A stretch of DNA of 64,000 nt from Bradyrhizobium frederickii (GCF_004570865.1 NZ_SPQS01000006.1:1-64000), one strand, 5' to 3'; positions 24,857 to 33,828 are shown, numbered from the stretch's first letter. The notes: generated by a model not told the origin, from the letters alone. Numbers and translations are program-made.

Positions 24857-27319
24857 GTGACCTCATTCCCTCGTGCCGCCTGGCGGTCCACCGGACTGGT
24901 CCTGTGCCTGATGGCAGGGCTGTCGGTGGGATGTGCCGCCTTGGCCAAGTCCAATGAGACGCCTGCGGAAGCCGCAAAGCCGGCCGCCAAGGACGCCGCG
25001 ACGGGCGCGTCCAAGGGAACCAGCAAAGGATCTGGCAAGGACGCGGCCAAGGACTCGGCCAAGGACACAGCGAAGGGCGCGAGCAAGGGCGCCGCTGCCG
25101 CGACGGCCAAGGACGCTGCGAAGAAACCGGCCAAGGAGGCTGGCAAGGACGCTGGCAAGAGCGCCGGGAAAGACGCGGGCAAGGACAAGCCCAAGGCTGC
25201 CGCAACGCCTGCCGCAGCGGCGCCTGCGCCGAAAGCACATCCGGCTGCCAGCGCTTCGCCTCCGAAAACAGCTCCCGCGCCGGCCGTGACGGCCACCGTC
25301 AGACCTTCCGCTCCTCCCCCGCGCCCCGCGGTGGCCCCCGTGCTGGCTCCGGCGACCCGCCAGCACGCCGCGCCGCGCAAGCCGGTCGTCCCGGCCGCGG
25401 TCGCGGCGACGTCGTCGACGTCGCAGGGCGACAAGGAGACGCTGGAGAGCGTGATCGAGCTGGTGCGCAAGCGCAAGGCGGCTGACGCCACCAATGCCGC
25501 GGCCGGCATCTCGGATCCGGTCGCGCGCAAGCTCGCGGAATGGATCATCCTGCGCAGCGAGGACAACGGCGCGAGCGTGGAGCGCTACCGCGCCTTCCTC
25601 GCCGCCAATCCGAGCTGGCCGTCGCAGACCTTCCTGCGCCGGCGCCTCGAAGCTGCGATGTGGGACGACAGGCGCGACGATTCCGTGGCGTGGTCGTGGT
25701 TCGAGACCGAGTCCCCGATCTCTGCCAAGGGCCGCTTCACGCTCGCCAAGGCGATGCTGGCGCGCGGCGACCGCGCCAACGCCGAGCGGCTGGTGCGCGA
25801 GGCCTGGCGCAGCGATCCGATGTCGGAGGACACCGAGAACAACGCGCTCGACCAGTTCGGCGCCCTGCTGACGCCGGGCGACCAGAAGGCGCGGATGGAC
25901 ACCCTGCTCTACGGCAGCGAGAACGAGGCCGCGCTGCGCGCCGCCAAGCGCCTCGGCGCCGGCTATGTCGCGCTCGCCAAGGCCCGCATCGCCGCCGTCA
26001 AGAAGGCGCCGAACGCGCGCGCGCTGCTCGACGCGGTGCCGCGCGAGCTGCACAGCGATCCCGGCTTCCTCTTCAGCAAGATCCAGCTCTTGCGCCGCGA
26101 GGAGAAGTTTGCGGAAGCGGCCCAGCTGATGCTGTCCGCGCCGAAGGACCCCGGCCGGCTGCACAATCTCGACGAATGGTGGATCGAGCGGCGTCTCCTG
26201 GCGCGCAAGATGATCGACACCGAGGAATTCCGCAGCGCCTATCTGATCGCGCGCGATGCCGCGCTGCCCTCGCGCGACATCTACAAGACCGAGCAGGAAT
26301 TCACGGCCGGTTGGATCGCGCTCCGCTTCCTCAACGATCCCGCCGCCGCCGCGCAGCATTTCGCCCGCATCGGCGTCGGCAGCGTCAATCCGACCGCGCT
26401 GGCGCGTGCCGGCTATTGGCAGGGCCGCGCCGCGGAAGCGATGGGTCGGCAACAGGAGGCGCGCAACGCCTATGCGCGCGCGGCCGAGCAATCGACCAGC
26501 TATTACGGCCAGCTCGCGCGCGCCAAGCTCGGCCTGCCGCAGATCGAGCTCAACAGCCAGCCGCGCGGGCGCGGCGCCGAACGGCTGGAGATCGTGCGCG
26601 CTGCGCACCTGCTCTACGAGCTCGACGAGCGCGAGATGGCCGTGCCGCTGCTCGCCGACATGGGCGAGAACGGCGATCCCGAGGCGCTCGCCGGCCTCGG
26701 CGAGCTCACCCAGCGCTACAATGATGCGCGGGGCATGCTGCTGGTCGGCAAGGCCGCGCTCAATCGCGGCCTGCCGTTCGACTTCTACGCCTACCCCGTC
26801 AACGGCATTCCGCAGTTCACGCCGATCGGCCCCGAGGTCGAGCGCAGCATCGTCTATGCGATCGCCCGGCAAGAGAGCGCGTTCAACCCCTCGGTGGTCT
26901 CGCCGGCGCAGGCCTACGGGCTGATGCAGGTGACGCCGGACGCTGCGCGCTACGTCTGCAAGCGGCACGGCGCCACTTACGATCTGGGCCGGCTGAAGAA
27001 CGATTCGGTCTATAACGCCACGCTCGGCTCGGCCGAGCTCGGCGGACTGCTCGAGGATTACCGCGGCTCCTACATCATGACCTTTGCTGCCTACAACGCC
27101 GGTCGCGGCAGCGTGAAGAAATGGGTCGAACGCTACGGCGATCCGCGCGACCCGAAGGTGGATGCGGTCGATTGGGTGGAGCTGATTCCGTTCTCCGAAA
27201 CGCGCAACTACGTGCAGCGGATCATGGAGAACCTTCAGGTCTACCGCGCCCGCTTCGGCGGCGGCACGCGCCTGCAGATCGAGGCCGATCTGCGTCGCGG
27301 CACCGCAAGCGTGGAATAG
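24857..27319 (+). CDS. Soluble lytic murein transglycosylase with Lys/Ala-rich N-terminal arm
   Basis: The 820-residue exported protein starts at GTG 24857. It has a signal peptide (about residues 1-31), a low-complexity Lys/Ala/Asp then Pro/Ala region (about 32-190, with repeated KDAAKD/SAKDTAK units), a helical superhelix (about 200-640) and an SLT catalytic domain. The catalytic Glu is residue 673 (ARQESAFNP), with AYGLMQVTP and FAAYNAGRGSVKKW following. It cleaves peptidoglycan to 1,6-anhydromuropeptides. Its 3' end is duplicated at 30961-31059. Confidence 0.93.
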   Translation: MTSFPRAAWRSTGLVLCLMAGLSVGCAALAKSNETPAEAAKPAAKDAATGASKGTSKGSGKDAAKDSAKDTAKGASKGAAAATAKDAAKKPAKEAGKDAGKSAGKDAGKDKPKAAATPAAAAPAPKAHPAASASPPKTAPAPAVTATVRPSAPPPRPAVAPVLAPATRQHAAPRKPVVPAAVAATSSTSQGDKETLESVIELVRKRKAADATNAAAGISDPVARKLAEWIILRSEDNGASVERYRAFLAANPSWPSQTFLRRRLEAAMWDDRRDDSVAWSWFETESPISAKGRFTLAKAMLARGDRANAERLVREAWRSDPMSEDTENNALDQFGALLTPGDQKARMDTLLYGSENEAALRAAKRLGAGYVALAKARIAAVKKAPNARALLDAVPRELHSDPGFLFSKIQLLRREEKFAEAAQLMLSAPKDPGRLHNLDEWWIERRLLARKMIDTEEFRSAYLIARDAALPSRDIYKTEQEFTAGWIALRFLNDPAAAAQHFARIGVGSVNPTALARAGYWQGRAAEAMGRQQEARNAYARAAEQSTSYYGQLARAKLGLPQIELNSQPRGRGAERLEIVRAAHLLYELDEREMAVPLLADMGENGDPEALAGLGELTQRYNDARGMLLVGKAALNRGLPFDFYAYPVNGIPQFTPIGPEVERSIVYAIARQESAFNPSVVSPAQAYGLMQVTPDAARYVCKRHGATYDLGRLKNDSVYNATLGSAELGGLLEDYRGSYIMTFAAYNAGRGSVKKWVERYGDPRDPKVDAVDWVELIPFSETRNYVQRIMENLQVYRARFGGGTRLQIEADLRRGTASVE

Positions 27320-27344
27320 AGCCGCCCTCGCGCGAACGGACGAC

Positions 27345-27384
27345 GTTCAGCTCAATCACCGGCCATGGCTGGATTGAGGACGTT
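27345..27384. terminator. Possible bidirectional hairpin between convergent genes
   Basis: ACGTTCAGCTCAATC and GATTGAGGACGTT form an imperfect stem about 30 bases after the transglycosylase stop and about 65 bases before the convergent methyltransferase stop. There is no adjacent T-tract, so the terminator call is tentative. Confidence 0.3.
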
Positions 27385-27449
27385 CCATCGCCAGCCCCGC
27401 TACACTGTTTTTCGGGGCGGACTTCTTATCCAGGCGCGACCGGCTCGGG

Positions 27450-28343
27450 TCAGCGTGACGGAAGCTGGATGGAGGCCATATAATCGTGGATCGACTGATC
27501 GGGGATCGACTTGCACGCAATCAAGTGGTGAATACAGTTCGAAGCAAGGTCGAATGAGCGGTAGCAATGATGAGAGATCATTGCCAGATGCTTGAGTTGC
27601 TCGACCGTCATGTCAGCCGGCCGCATGAAGTTTCGCACATAGACGATATCGGCCTCCAGTAGCTGATTCATCGCCGCGTAGGGATTGGATGGATCGCTCA
27701 AGGGAGCGATCATACGCCGATTAATGGCCGTAAAGGCATGAGGAATAAACCCCTGCTTGCGCAATTCGGTATCGATATCGCCGAATGTCGGCTGGTCCTT
27801 GTAGAGACAAAGAAACGAGACCTCCGTTTGGATGGCGACCGCCTGCTTCAGCTTTTTCCGCCCGCTGCCGAACACGGCTAGTTCGGAGCCCTGAACGTCG
27901 ATCTTCAGGAAATCCAGATCCCGGATTTCGGCAATATCGTCGAGCCGGCGGGTCTGGACCGGATGTTCACTGACCACCCTGCCCCATTCGGCGAATTTTG
28001 GGAAATGCGAGAGTGCGTTCTGATCCGGGAGCAGCAGGCTTGTCATTCCCGGTATTTGGCAGAGACGCAGCTTTGCTTTGTGCCCGTTTCCGACGACGTA
28101 GTGATAGTAGCTCTCCAGGTCACTCTTGCGGGCATTGAGCTCTGCAAGCGCTTCGTCCTGCGGTTCAAAGCCAACGACGGTACAAAGTCTTCGTTTCAGC
28201 ATCGCCTTGTAGGGCGGCTCGCCATCGATCGGATTGGCCCCGATATCAACCACCGAGGTCAGCCGTGCTGGCTGGATGAGATTGTTCAGGAGGTCCGGTT
28301 CGTTGTCAGTCATTTCACGTGAAGCCCATGGATGGAATGACAT
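27450..28343 (-). CDS. FkbM-family methyltransferase
   Basis: The 297-residue protein has a class I SAM-binding fold: VVDIGANPIDGEPPYKAML (motif I) then TVVGFEPQDEAL. The FkbM feature RRLDDIAEIRDLDFLKIDVQ continues GSELAVFGSG. FkbM enzymes often O-methylate glycans, and the next gene encodes an OGT-like glycosyltransferase. GC content is visibly lower than in flanking housekeeping genes. The start is uncertain: ATG at 28343 or 28313 (MTDNEPD). Confidence 0.88.
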   Translation of the reverse strand: MSFHPWASREMTDNEPDLLNNLIQPARLTSVVDIGANPIDGEPPYKAMLKRRLCTVVGFEPQDEALAELNARKSDLESYYHYVVGNGHKAKLRLCQIPGMTSLLLPDQNALSHFPKFAEWGRVVSEHPVQTRRLDDIAEIRDLDFLKIDVQGSELAVFGSGRKKLKQAVAIQTEVSFLCLYKDQPTFGDIDTELRKQGFIPHAFTAINRRMIAPLSDPSNPYAAMNQLLEADIVYVRNFMRPADMTVEQLKHLAMISHHCYRSFDLASNCIHHLIACKSIPDQSIHDYMASIQLPSR

Positions 28344-28377
28344 GAGGCTTCAAGCCGAGGCGACCTCATGATGAGAT

Positions 28378-30384
28378 TTAGACAGCAAATGAGGCCGGCG
28401 CTTCGCCAGCGCAATGCCGACGCCAGATTTCACTGTAGGCCCTTTCGATGTGCCGCGTCATACGGGCCGTATCGAACAGCGGCCAAGTGATCCGCTGCGA
28501 CGCCAGCTTGCTCCTCAGGGCGCTTCGAACTTCGGGATCATGCGCGATCCGAAGCGCCAAGCCCTCATAGTCGTCCAGCGATCGCGTCACCAGTTCAGGT
28601 AGGCCGACAGCGTTCAGAATACTGGCTGCAACGCGACCCGCAAAGGCGTTGCCGAGGCAGGTCAGGACCGGCAAGCCGGCCCAGAGAGCGTCGCTAGCCG
28701 CCGTATGGGCATTGTAGGGCAGTGTGTCCAGATACAGATCGGCGAGCCGGTGGCGCGCCAAGTGGGCGTCAGCAGGCGCATGGGGGGCGAATACGATCCT
28801 TTCTGCCGCGATGCCGCGCGCAACGGCCTCGCGCTTCAGGTTCTCCCTGGCGATCGTGTCCCCATCAAGCAGCCAGAGGACGCTGCCGGCGGTCTTGGCA
28901 AGCAGCCTCATCCAGACGTCGAACATCACCGGCGTGATCTTGGACGTTCTGTTGAACGCGCAGTAGACGAATGCATCGTCCGCCAGTCCGACCTCGCTCC
29001 TAGCAGGTACATTTGCAAGCGATCGCCTCGCGTCGTTCGCCTGATAGCTGTCCGGGAGGTAAATCACCTTTTCGGCGTAGTGCTTCTGCTCTCCTTCGGG
29101 AATGACGATCCGGTCGGCCATGATGTAGTCGATATAGGACGCGCCCATCGTGCCGGCAAAGCCGAGATAGTTGACCTGGATGGGAGCCGCCCGGCGTGCG
29201 AGGACTTTCGGCCTGGCGCCGGCTGTGAAGCCTCCGAGATCGACGAGAACCTCGATATCGAGCTGGCGGATCAACTTGACCACGTCCTCATCGGCAAGAT
29301 GGCCGACATCTTCAAAGCGTTCGAATGCTGCCTCCAACCGGCTGCGCATTGTGCTGCGATCATCCGGTCCGTGGGAGATGGCGCTGATCTCGAAGCGCTC
29401 GCGGTCGTGCTCCTCAAAAATGCCAGCCATCAAATGCGCGGTGGCATGATCGCGGAAATCGGCAGACAGGTACGCGACCCGCAGGCGTGACACTGGTGGC
29501 GGCGTTCCCGGTCTCGCGGCACCTTTCTCGGGGGCGACGTTAGCGACATATGTCTTCGCGCAGATCAACTGGTGTGCGGGAGACGACGACGCATGAAAGA
29601 ATGTGAAGGGGTCGACCGCCACGCCGGATTCAACGGCCTCGCCGAGGCCCGCTTGTTCAACTTCGAAACTGCGCCAGTCGGCGCGCTTGCGCCTGGACGC
29701 AACGAGCTTGCTCAAGGCGAACGGGAACGCCTTGTTGAGTGCGATCGTTCTTTCCAGCGCATCGATCGCCTCGTCGTCTCGACCCATTTGGGCAAGGATC
29801 TCGGACAAAACGAAGTGATTCTGTGGATTCGACGGTGCAAGCTCGATGGCCCTTTGGTAGCTGCCAAGCGCTTCGTCGAGCTGACCGAGCTGCTGGAGCG
29901 CACTGCCTCGATTTGCGAACGCTGCGCTTGATGGCGCGATCGCGATGGCGCGATCGAATTCCGCGATAGCCCCGTGAAGCTCCTGCCGTGCCATCAGGAT
30001 CGCTCCGCGATTGAGATACGCATCGGCGAAGTTCGGCGAAACGGCAATCGCTTTCGTAAGCCAGGCGAGTGCATCATCTGTCTTGTGCAATGCACGCAGC
30101 ACGTTGGCATAGTTGAAAAGAACGTGGGGATTGTCGGCATCAACGCGAGCTGCCTTCTTGAGCAGCGGCTCGGCGTCCGCGAAATCACCCCGCTGGGCGT
30201 GCAACAGCCCCAGCATATGAAGCGCGACAGGATGGGTTTTACTTCCCTTCAGGACGGTCGTATAGGCCCGCTCCGCCTCCAACAGATTGCCTGAACGGTG
30301 CGCCGCAATTGCCTGATCCAGACTAGCCGACCGATGGAGCGAGATGGGGGCCGATGCTCCCTTGTTGCGGCTTTGCTGCGTCAT
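28378..30384 (-). CDS. TPR-repeat O-GlcNAc-transferase-like protein (GT41, SPINDLY type)
   Basis: The protein has 668 residues from the ATG at 30384; the frame also reaches a TTG at 30468 without a binding site. The N-terminal half has about six tetratricopeptide repeats (residues about 15-230, such as AYLNRGAILMARQELHGAIA). The C-terminal half is a GT41 catalytic domain with RVAYLSADFRDHATAHLMAG, VDLGGFTAGARP, YLGFAGTMG and LYLDTLPYNAHTAASDALW. GT41 enzymes add sugars to Ser/Thr of proteins; bacterial members can modify flagellin or adhesins. The target here is unknown. Confidence 0.92.
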   Translation of the reverse strand: MTQQSRNKGASAPISLHRSASLDQAIAAHRSGNLLEAERAYTTVLKGSKTHPVALHMLGLLHAQRGDFADAEPLLKKAARVDADNPHVLFNYANVLRALHKTDDALAWLTKAIAVSPNFADAYLNRGAILMARQELHGAIAEFDRAIAIAPSSAAFANRGSALQQLGQLDEALGSYQRAIELAPSNPQNHFVLSEILAQMGRDDEAIDALERTIALNKAFPFALSKLVASRRKRADWRSFEVEQAGLGEAVESGVAVDPFTFFHASSSPAHQLICAKTYVANVAPEKGAARPGTPPPVSRLRVAYLSADFRDHATAHLMAGIFEEHDRERFEISAISHGPDDRSTMRSRLEAAFERFEDVGHLADEDVVKLIRQLDIEVLVDLGGFTAGARPKVLARRAAPIQVNYLGFAGTMGASYIDYIMADRIVIPEGEQKHYAEKVIYLPDSYQANDARRSLANVPARSEVGLADDAFVYCAFNRTSKITPVMFDVWMRLLAKTAGSVLWLLDGDTIARENLKREAVARGIAAERIVFAPHAPADAHLARHRLADLYLDTLPYNAHTAASDALWAGLPVLTCLGNAFAGRVAASILNAVGLPELVTRSLDDYEGLALRIAHDPEVRSALRSKLASQRITWPLFDTARMTRHIERAYSEIWRRHCAGEAPASFAV

Positions 30385-30605
30385 ATGCTTGGGTTCTGCG
30401 CCCCGACGACGGTCGGTTTTTTTGGTGAACTGGCGCAAAACTTTAGTCGCCTTTGCCTGAGAGAACAACGGCCGCGCCGTCGTGCTTCAGGGCACAACAT
30501 GACAGCGCGTGCGTCGATTTCGCGCGCGACAGTATCGATGCCGACCAGTTCGGCTTCTCGATCCCTCGCGCGGCAAGGATGTTCAAAATAGCAACCAAAA
30601 AAATA

Positions 30606-30631
30606 GACCCCCAGCGAAATCGCTGGGGGTC
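30606..30631 (-). terminator. Rho-independent terminator of the porin remnant
   Basis: GACCCCCAGCG and CGCTGGGGGTC form an 11-bp stem with the loop AAAT. The minus-strand run TCTATTTTTTTGG follows. It sits about 25 bases beyond the remnant porin stop, the same relative place as the hairpin after the intact porin. Confidence 0.85.
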
Positions 30632-30655
30632 CTTGTTATCGGCCGAGGGCCGATT

Positions 30656-30957
30656 TTAGAAGTTGCGCTGAGCGCGGAGGAGCAGGGCGAGCGAGTCCTG
30701 ATCCTTCATCTCATACAGAGCTGCCGGCTTGGCACCGGTCGCGGAAGGCCCGGCTCGTGATGGTGCCCGAGTACTTCTGGTCCAGACGCGACCAGCTCAG
30801 GTCCGCCGTGAAGGCCAGGCCCTTCACCGGGGTCCATACGGTGTTGACACCGATCACAGCGAAGTTGAAGTCGGGGGTTGCAGTTGCCAGTGAGGGCAAG
30901 CAAGCCAACCATGTTCGCGCAGATCGTGGCCTTGCCAGCACCAAAACCACCGTAGAG
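30656..30957 (-). pseudogene. Truncated, frameshifted porin C-terminus
   Basis: Three reading frames joined together reproduce the last third of the neighbouring porin: LYGGFGAGKATICAN, then after a frameshift FNFAVIGVNTVWTPVKGLAF and TADLSWSRLDQKYSGTI, then after another frameshift YEMKDQDSLALLLRAQRNF and stop. The 5' two-thirds are absent; at 30957-30961 the sequence switches to a copy of the transglycosylase 3' end. It is a pseudogene paralogous to 31679-33181. Confidence 0.9.
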
Positions 30958-30960
30958 AGG

Positions 30961-31059
30961 CGCAATTACGTGCAGCGGATCATGGAGAACCTTCAGGTCT
31001 ACCGCGCCCGCTTCGGCGGCGGCACACGCTTGCAGAGCGGCGCCGGAAGCGTGGAATAG
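30961..31059 (+). pseudogene. Duplicated 3' end of the lytic transglycosylase gene
   Basis: RNYVQRIMENLQVYRARFGG continues GTRLQSGAGSVE and a TAG stop. At the DNA level 93 of 99 aligned bases match 27203-27319, except for an 18-base in-frame deletion that removes six codons (IEADLR). It has no start or catalytic domain. It directly abuts the porin remnant, so the pair marks a rearrangement junction. Confidence 0.92.
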
Positions 31060-31091
31060 CACGGGTCGATCAGGCGGACCCCGCCCTTGGG

Positions 31092-31135
31092 CATGATCCG
31101 GAAAAGTGCGCAGCGGTATTCCGAAAAGACATGCT
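31092..31135 (+). repeat. Dispersed repeat (ATGATCCGGAAAAGTG type), truncated copy C
   Basis: CATGATCCGGAAAAGTGCGC followed by AGCGGTATTCCGAAAAGACA and TGCT matches the first two thirds of copy A (22035-22100) with a substitution and a short deletion; the AAACAACAACCTAAAGCGCG part is missing. Confidence 0.8.
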
Positions 31136-31239
31136 CGAGCGATCATCTGGAGCGCGATGACGGCTCATCGTGATCGCTCAACCTTCAGACCGCCGCCCAC
31201 CTCGCGCGCAAGCGCGAGCACCCGGGATCGCAGGGTTCC

Positions 31240-31551
31240 TCACCACATCCGGTCGGGGGCGGATCGGCCGTGAGGTGGGCGGACCGGGCGGACCGAAGTC
31301 GGCTGGGACCAATATGGGTTCGCGAGGCACATCGCCGGCAATCCCATCGCAGAAGCCTTGCAATCCTCCCAGGACCGGTAGCTGCAGGAGATCCGGTTGC
31401 TGCCGCCCCACTCCCATTGCTGGAGGCACACTGGATAGTTGGGGTCCAAGGGTTCGGCAGCTGCCGGCGCGAACACCGCCGTAGCGCCGGCAACCGTCGA
31501 TGTCGCGGCGAGCACGCTCAGCATCCGCCTCAAGCTCGTCGAAATGTTCAT
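31240..31551 (-). CDS. DUF3551-type small secreted protein
   Basis: The 103-residue protein has a signal peptide (about residues 1-32) and the Cys-rich pattern YPVCLQQWEWGGSNRISCSY, then CKASAMGL, MCLANPYW, which I associate with DUF3551 proteins abundant in Bradyrhizobium. Four cysteines could form two disulfides in the periplasm. The ATG at 31549-31551 has GGGAGC upstream. Function is unknown. It lies downstream of the porin terminator on the same strand. Confidence 0.8.
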   Translation of the reverse strand: MNISTSLRRMLSVLAATSTVAGATAVFAPAAAEPLDPNYPVCLQQWEWGGSNRISCSYRSWEDCKASAMGLPAMCLANPYWSQPTSVRPVRPPHGRSAPDRMW

Positions 31552-31628
31552 GGTCAGAAGCTCCCTTGCCGCGGTCTCGAACGATCCGCCTTTTAGGTTA
31601 GGTGCCCACTCCATGACCAGCAAATAAA

Positions 31629-31652
31629 AACCCCGGCAGTTTCCTGCCGGGG
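31629..31652 (-). terminator. Rho-independent terminator of the porin gene
   Basis: AACCCCGGCAG and CTGCCGGGGTT (minus strand) form an 11-bp stem followed by TTTATTTG, about 25 bases after the porin stop. Confidence 0.9.
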
Positions 31653-31678
31653 TTCTCTGACCAATCGGAAGATTGATC

Positions 31679-33181
31679 TTAGAAGGTGCGCTGAGCGCGG
31701 AGCAGCAGGATCAGCGAGTTCTGATCCTTCAGCTCGTACACAGCTGCCGGCTTGGCGGCAGTTGCGACCGCAGTGTTCGCACCGCTGATCGTACCGGAGT
31801 ACTTCTGATCCAGACGCGAGTAGCTCAGGTCGGCCGTGAACGCCAGGTTCTTGACCGGGGTCCAGACGGTGTTGACGCCGATAACGCCGAAGTTGAAGTC
31901 CGGGTTACAGGTCGCACCAGCCGACGGGCCGAGAAGCGCGAAGTTGCCGCAGATCAGCGCCTTCGCATTGGTGCTGTAGCTCAAAGCACCATAACCGCCG
32001 TAGATAGCGCTGACCCAGTTCGGGCTCCAGTTGTGGGTGTAGCCACCGCGGAAGCCCCAGCTCTTCGTGGTCTCGATGCCGCCGCCGGCAGTGCTGAACA
32101 CGCCGTCAGAGATACCGGCGAAACCGACGCTCTGGTAGGCACCAGCCACGCCCGTGCCGCTGTACATGAAGAACGACTGCGGGAACAGGATCTGGAAGTT
32201 CTCACGGGACATGCCGTCGGTGTAGACCGCCTGCAAGTTGATCGAGTCACCCGCACCGGTCGGGATGTTCTTGATCGACAAGGCGCCCTGCACAGCCCAG
32301 CCCCACTTGTCCGACGGGTGACCCGTGGGTTCCGTCGTGCCGTAGTAGCCGGAATGCAGCTCATGCGCAGCAACCGAAAACTGGGCAAGACCCCAAGCCT
32401 GGTCTACGCGGACCGCGCCGACGATGTCGGGAGAGCGCGTTCCACCCCAGCCGTTGTTGCCGTAGACGCCCTGAACGAACGTCGCAGCATTGGCAGCGTT
32501 GATGTTCCACAGGTTGCCCTGGCCGTTGGACTGAGTGGTCGGATCTTCCAAAGCGATCGAAGCGGTGATGCCCTGGCCGAAGTCAGCGGTATAAGCGACC
32601 TGGTTGATACCGGTCACGTGGTTGGAACCGCCCGGAATGGTATCGGGACCGCCAGCCGGATAGCTCTGCCACGGAGCGTCGAAGATCGAGACGGTGCGGC
32701 CGAAGGTGAAACCAGCGAACTGGATGAACGCATGGTAGAGGCCGAGCGTCGCCGAACCGGTCGAGAAGGTCGACGGGTTGCTGCCAGTGACGTTCTGCGA
32801 ATCATAGCTGAAGATCGTGTCGGCGTAAGTACGAACAACGCCGTACTCGGTCGCCGTGCGGGTGTCGACATTGAAGTCAAAACGAGCGCGGCTGTAGAAG
32901 TAGTTCGTCAGACGGTTGTTCGAGCCACCGTTCGCGGTGCTCGCGCTCTGCCTGAAACCATAGTCGCCAGCGCCACCGAGAATCATGTCGGCGCGGACGT
33001 AACCGCCCAGCTTGATGCAGGTGTCAGTGCCCGGGATGTAGTAGAAACCTGCGCCGTACAGCGAGCAGATCCTCACGTATTCGACCGCCTTGGCCTTCAC
33101 GGGCAGATCGGCTGCTTGAGCTCCGCCCACGGCGATCAGACCCGCCGCTGAGCCGAGCAAAAGGCTCTTAACCAACTTCAT
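31679..33181 (-). CDS. Outer-membrane porin (Bradyrhizobium porin_2 type)
   Basis: The 500-residue protein has a signal peptide (MKLVKSLLLGSAAGLIAVGG, ending AQA) and a mature start ADLPVKAKAVEYVRICSLYG. The GAGFYYIPGTDTCIKLGGYV segment begins the 16-stranded barrel, and the protein ends in LLLRAQRTF with the terminal aromatic residue needed for outer-membrane insertion. It forms a general diffusion pore. GGAGG lies 6 bases before the ATG. A strong terminator follows. Its C-terminal third is repeated as a pseudogene at 30656-30957. Confidence 0.96.
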   Translation of the reverse strand: MKLVKSLLLGSAAGLIAVGGAQAADLPVKAKAVEYVRICSLYGAGFYYIPGTDTCIKLGGYVRADMILGGAGDYGFRQSASTANGGSNNRLTNYFYSRARFDFNVDTRTATEYGVVRTYADTIFSYDSQNVTGSNPSTFSTGSATLGLYHAFIQFAGFTFGRTVSIFDAPWQSYPAGGPDTIPGGSNHVTGINQVAYTADFGQGITASIALEDPTTQSNGQGNLWNINAANAATFVQGVYGNNGWGGTRSPDIVGAVRVDQAWGLAQFSVAAHELHSGYYGTTEPTGHPSDKWGWAVQGALSIKNIPTGAGDSINLQAVYTDGMSRENFQILFPQSFFMYSGTGVAGAYQSVGFAGISDGVFSTAGGGIETTKSWGFRGGYTHNWSPNWVSAIYGGYGALSYSTNAKALICGNFALLGPSAGATCNPDFNFGVIGVNTVWTPVKNLAFTADLSYSRLDQKYSGTISGANTAVATAAKPAAVYELKDQNSLILLLRAQRTF

Positions 33182-33789
33182 GTTAAACCTCCAAGTTGCT
33201 CTCCAGGGAAGGTTACTGACCGGACGGCCAATTCCCCAACCCCCTCCAAATCACCGCTTTGGGCTCCTTCGCGTCTTCGGACACACCCGCATGAACGCGA
33301 GGGACTTAAGCGAATGACCTAAACGGGACGACCTCGGGATGCCCCCCTCCGTCGCTCAGTCACAATTACCGAACGTCCTTGCACACACAACAACAGAACG
33401 CTTCGAAACGCGCCCATGGAGCGGGTTTTCCGCCGGGTGTTGCACAAATAACACGTAGATGTGATCGTAGCGGCGCCGCAACGTATTGTTTTTGTTATTC
33501 TTTTTGAAGCGGTTCCGTCTGCCGCCAAATTTCCTCACTTGAGACGGCGGAGACCGGACACCGCGCGATGCGGCTCGGACGGAGCCCGAATCGTAGAATC
33601 GGACCGAGACTCAAAGGGTGGAGATGGAAGCACCCCGGAGCGCCGCTCCGCCCCCGGCGAGGGTTGCGGCAATCCGGCCACGCCCTGGCGACGACTCTAT
33701 ATAAAGGGCCTTCTTAAGATGGCGCCCGGCGGCAAACCGCCAGTTCCAAAATCGCTGGGAATATTCGAGCGAAAACACACGCTTCCAAA
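33182..33789. other. Non-coding region upstream of porin and tRNA-Ser
   Basis: About 600 bases hold the porin leader and promoter. The porin has a strong ribosome binding site, and AT-rich patches lie near 33,440-33,510. Short open frames are unsupported. I could not define a promoter with confidence. Confidence 0.5.
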
Positions 33790-33819
33790 TTGACCGGCCG
33801 GAGCAATTAGATGCATAAG
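33790..33819 (+). promoter_or_regulatory. Possible promoter of tRNA-Ser
   Basis: TTGACC at 33790-33795 is followed, after 18 bases, by CATAAG (33814-33819), about 10 bases before the mature tRNA. The -35 is good and the -10 is mediocre (four of six). Confidence 0.35.
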
Positions 33820-33828
33820 GCTCGCACC

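Noticed and set aside
25010..25200. Repeated AAGGACGCGGCCAAGG-like units as a possible CRISPR or tandem repeat array
   Set aside because: The repetition is codon-level (Lys-Asp-Ala-Ala) within one open frame, with no regular spacer.
24863..26968. A 701-codon minus-strand open frame opposite the lytic transglycosylase
   Set aside because: The plus-strand frame has a signal peptide and catalytic motifs; the minus-strand frame has neither.
27203..31059. Direct repeats of the transglycosylase 3' end as att sites of an integrative element
   Set aside because: No integrase lies between them, and the adjoining porin remnant is better explained by a tandem duplication of the transglycosylase-porin segment.
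31673..33151. A 492-codon plus-strand open frame opposite the porin
   Set aside because: It is a shadow of the porin gene, which has signal peptide, C-terminal aromatic residue, ribosome binding site and terminator on the minus strand.
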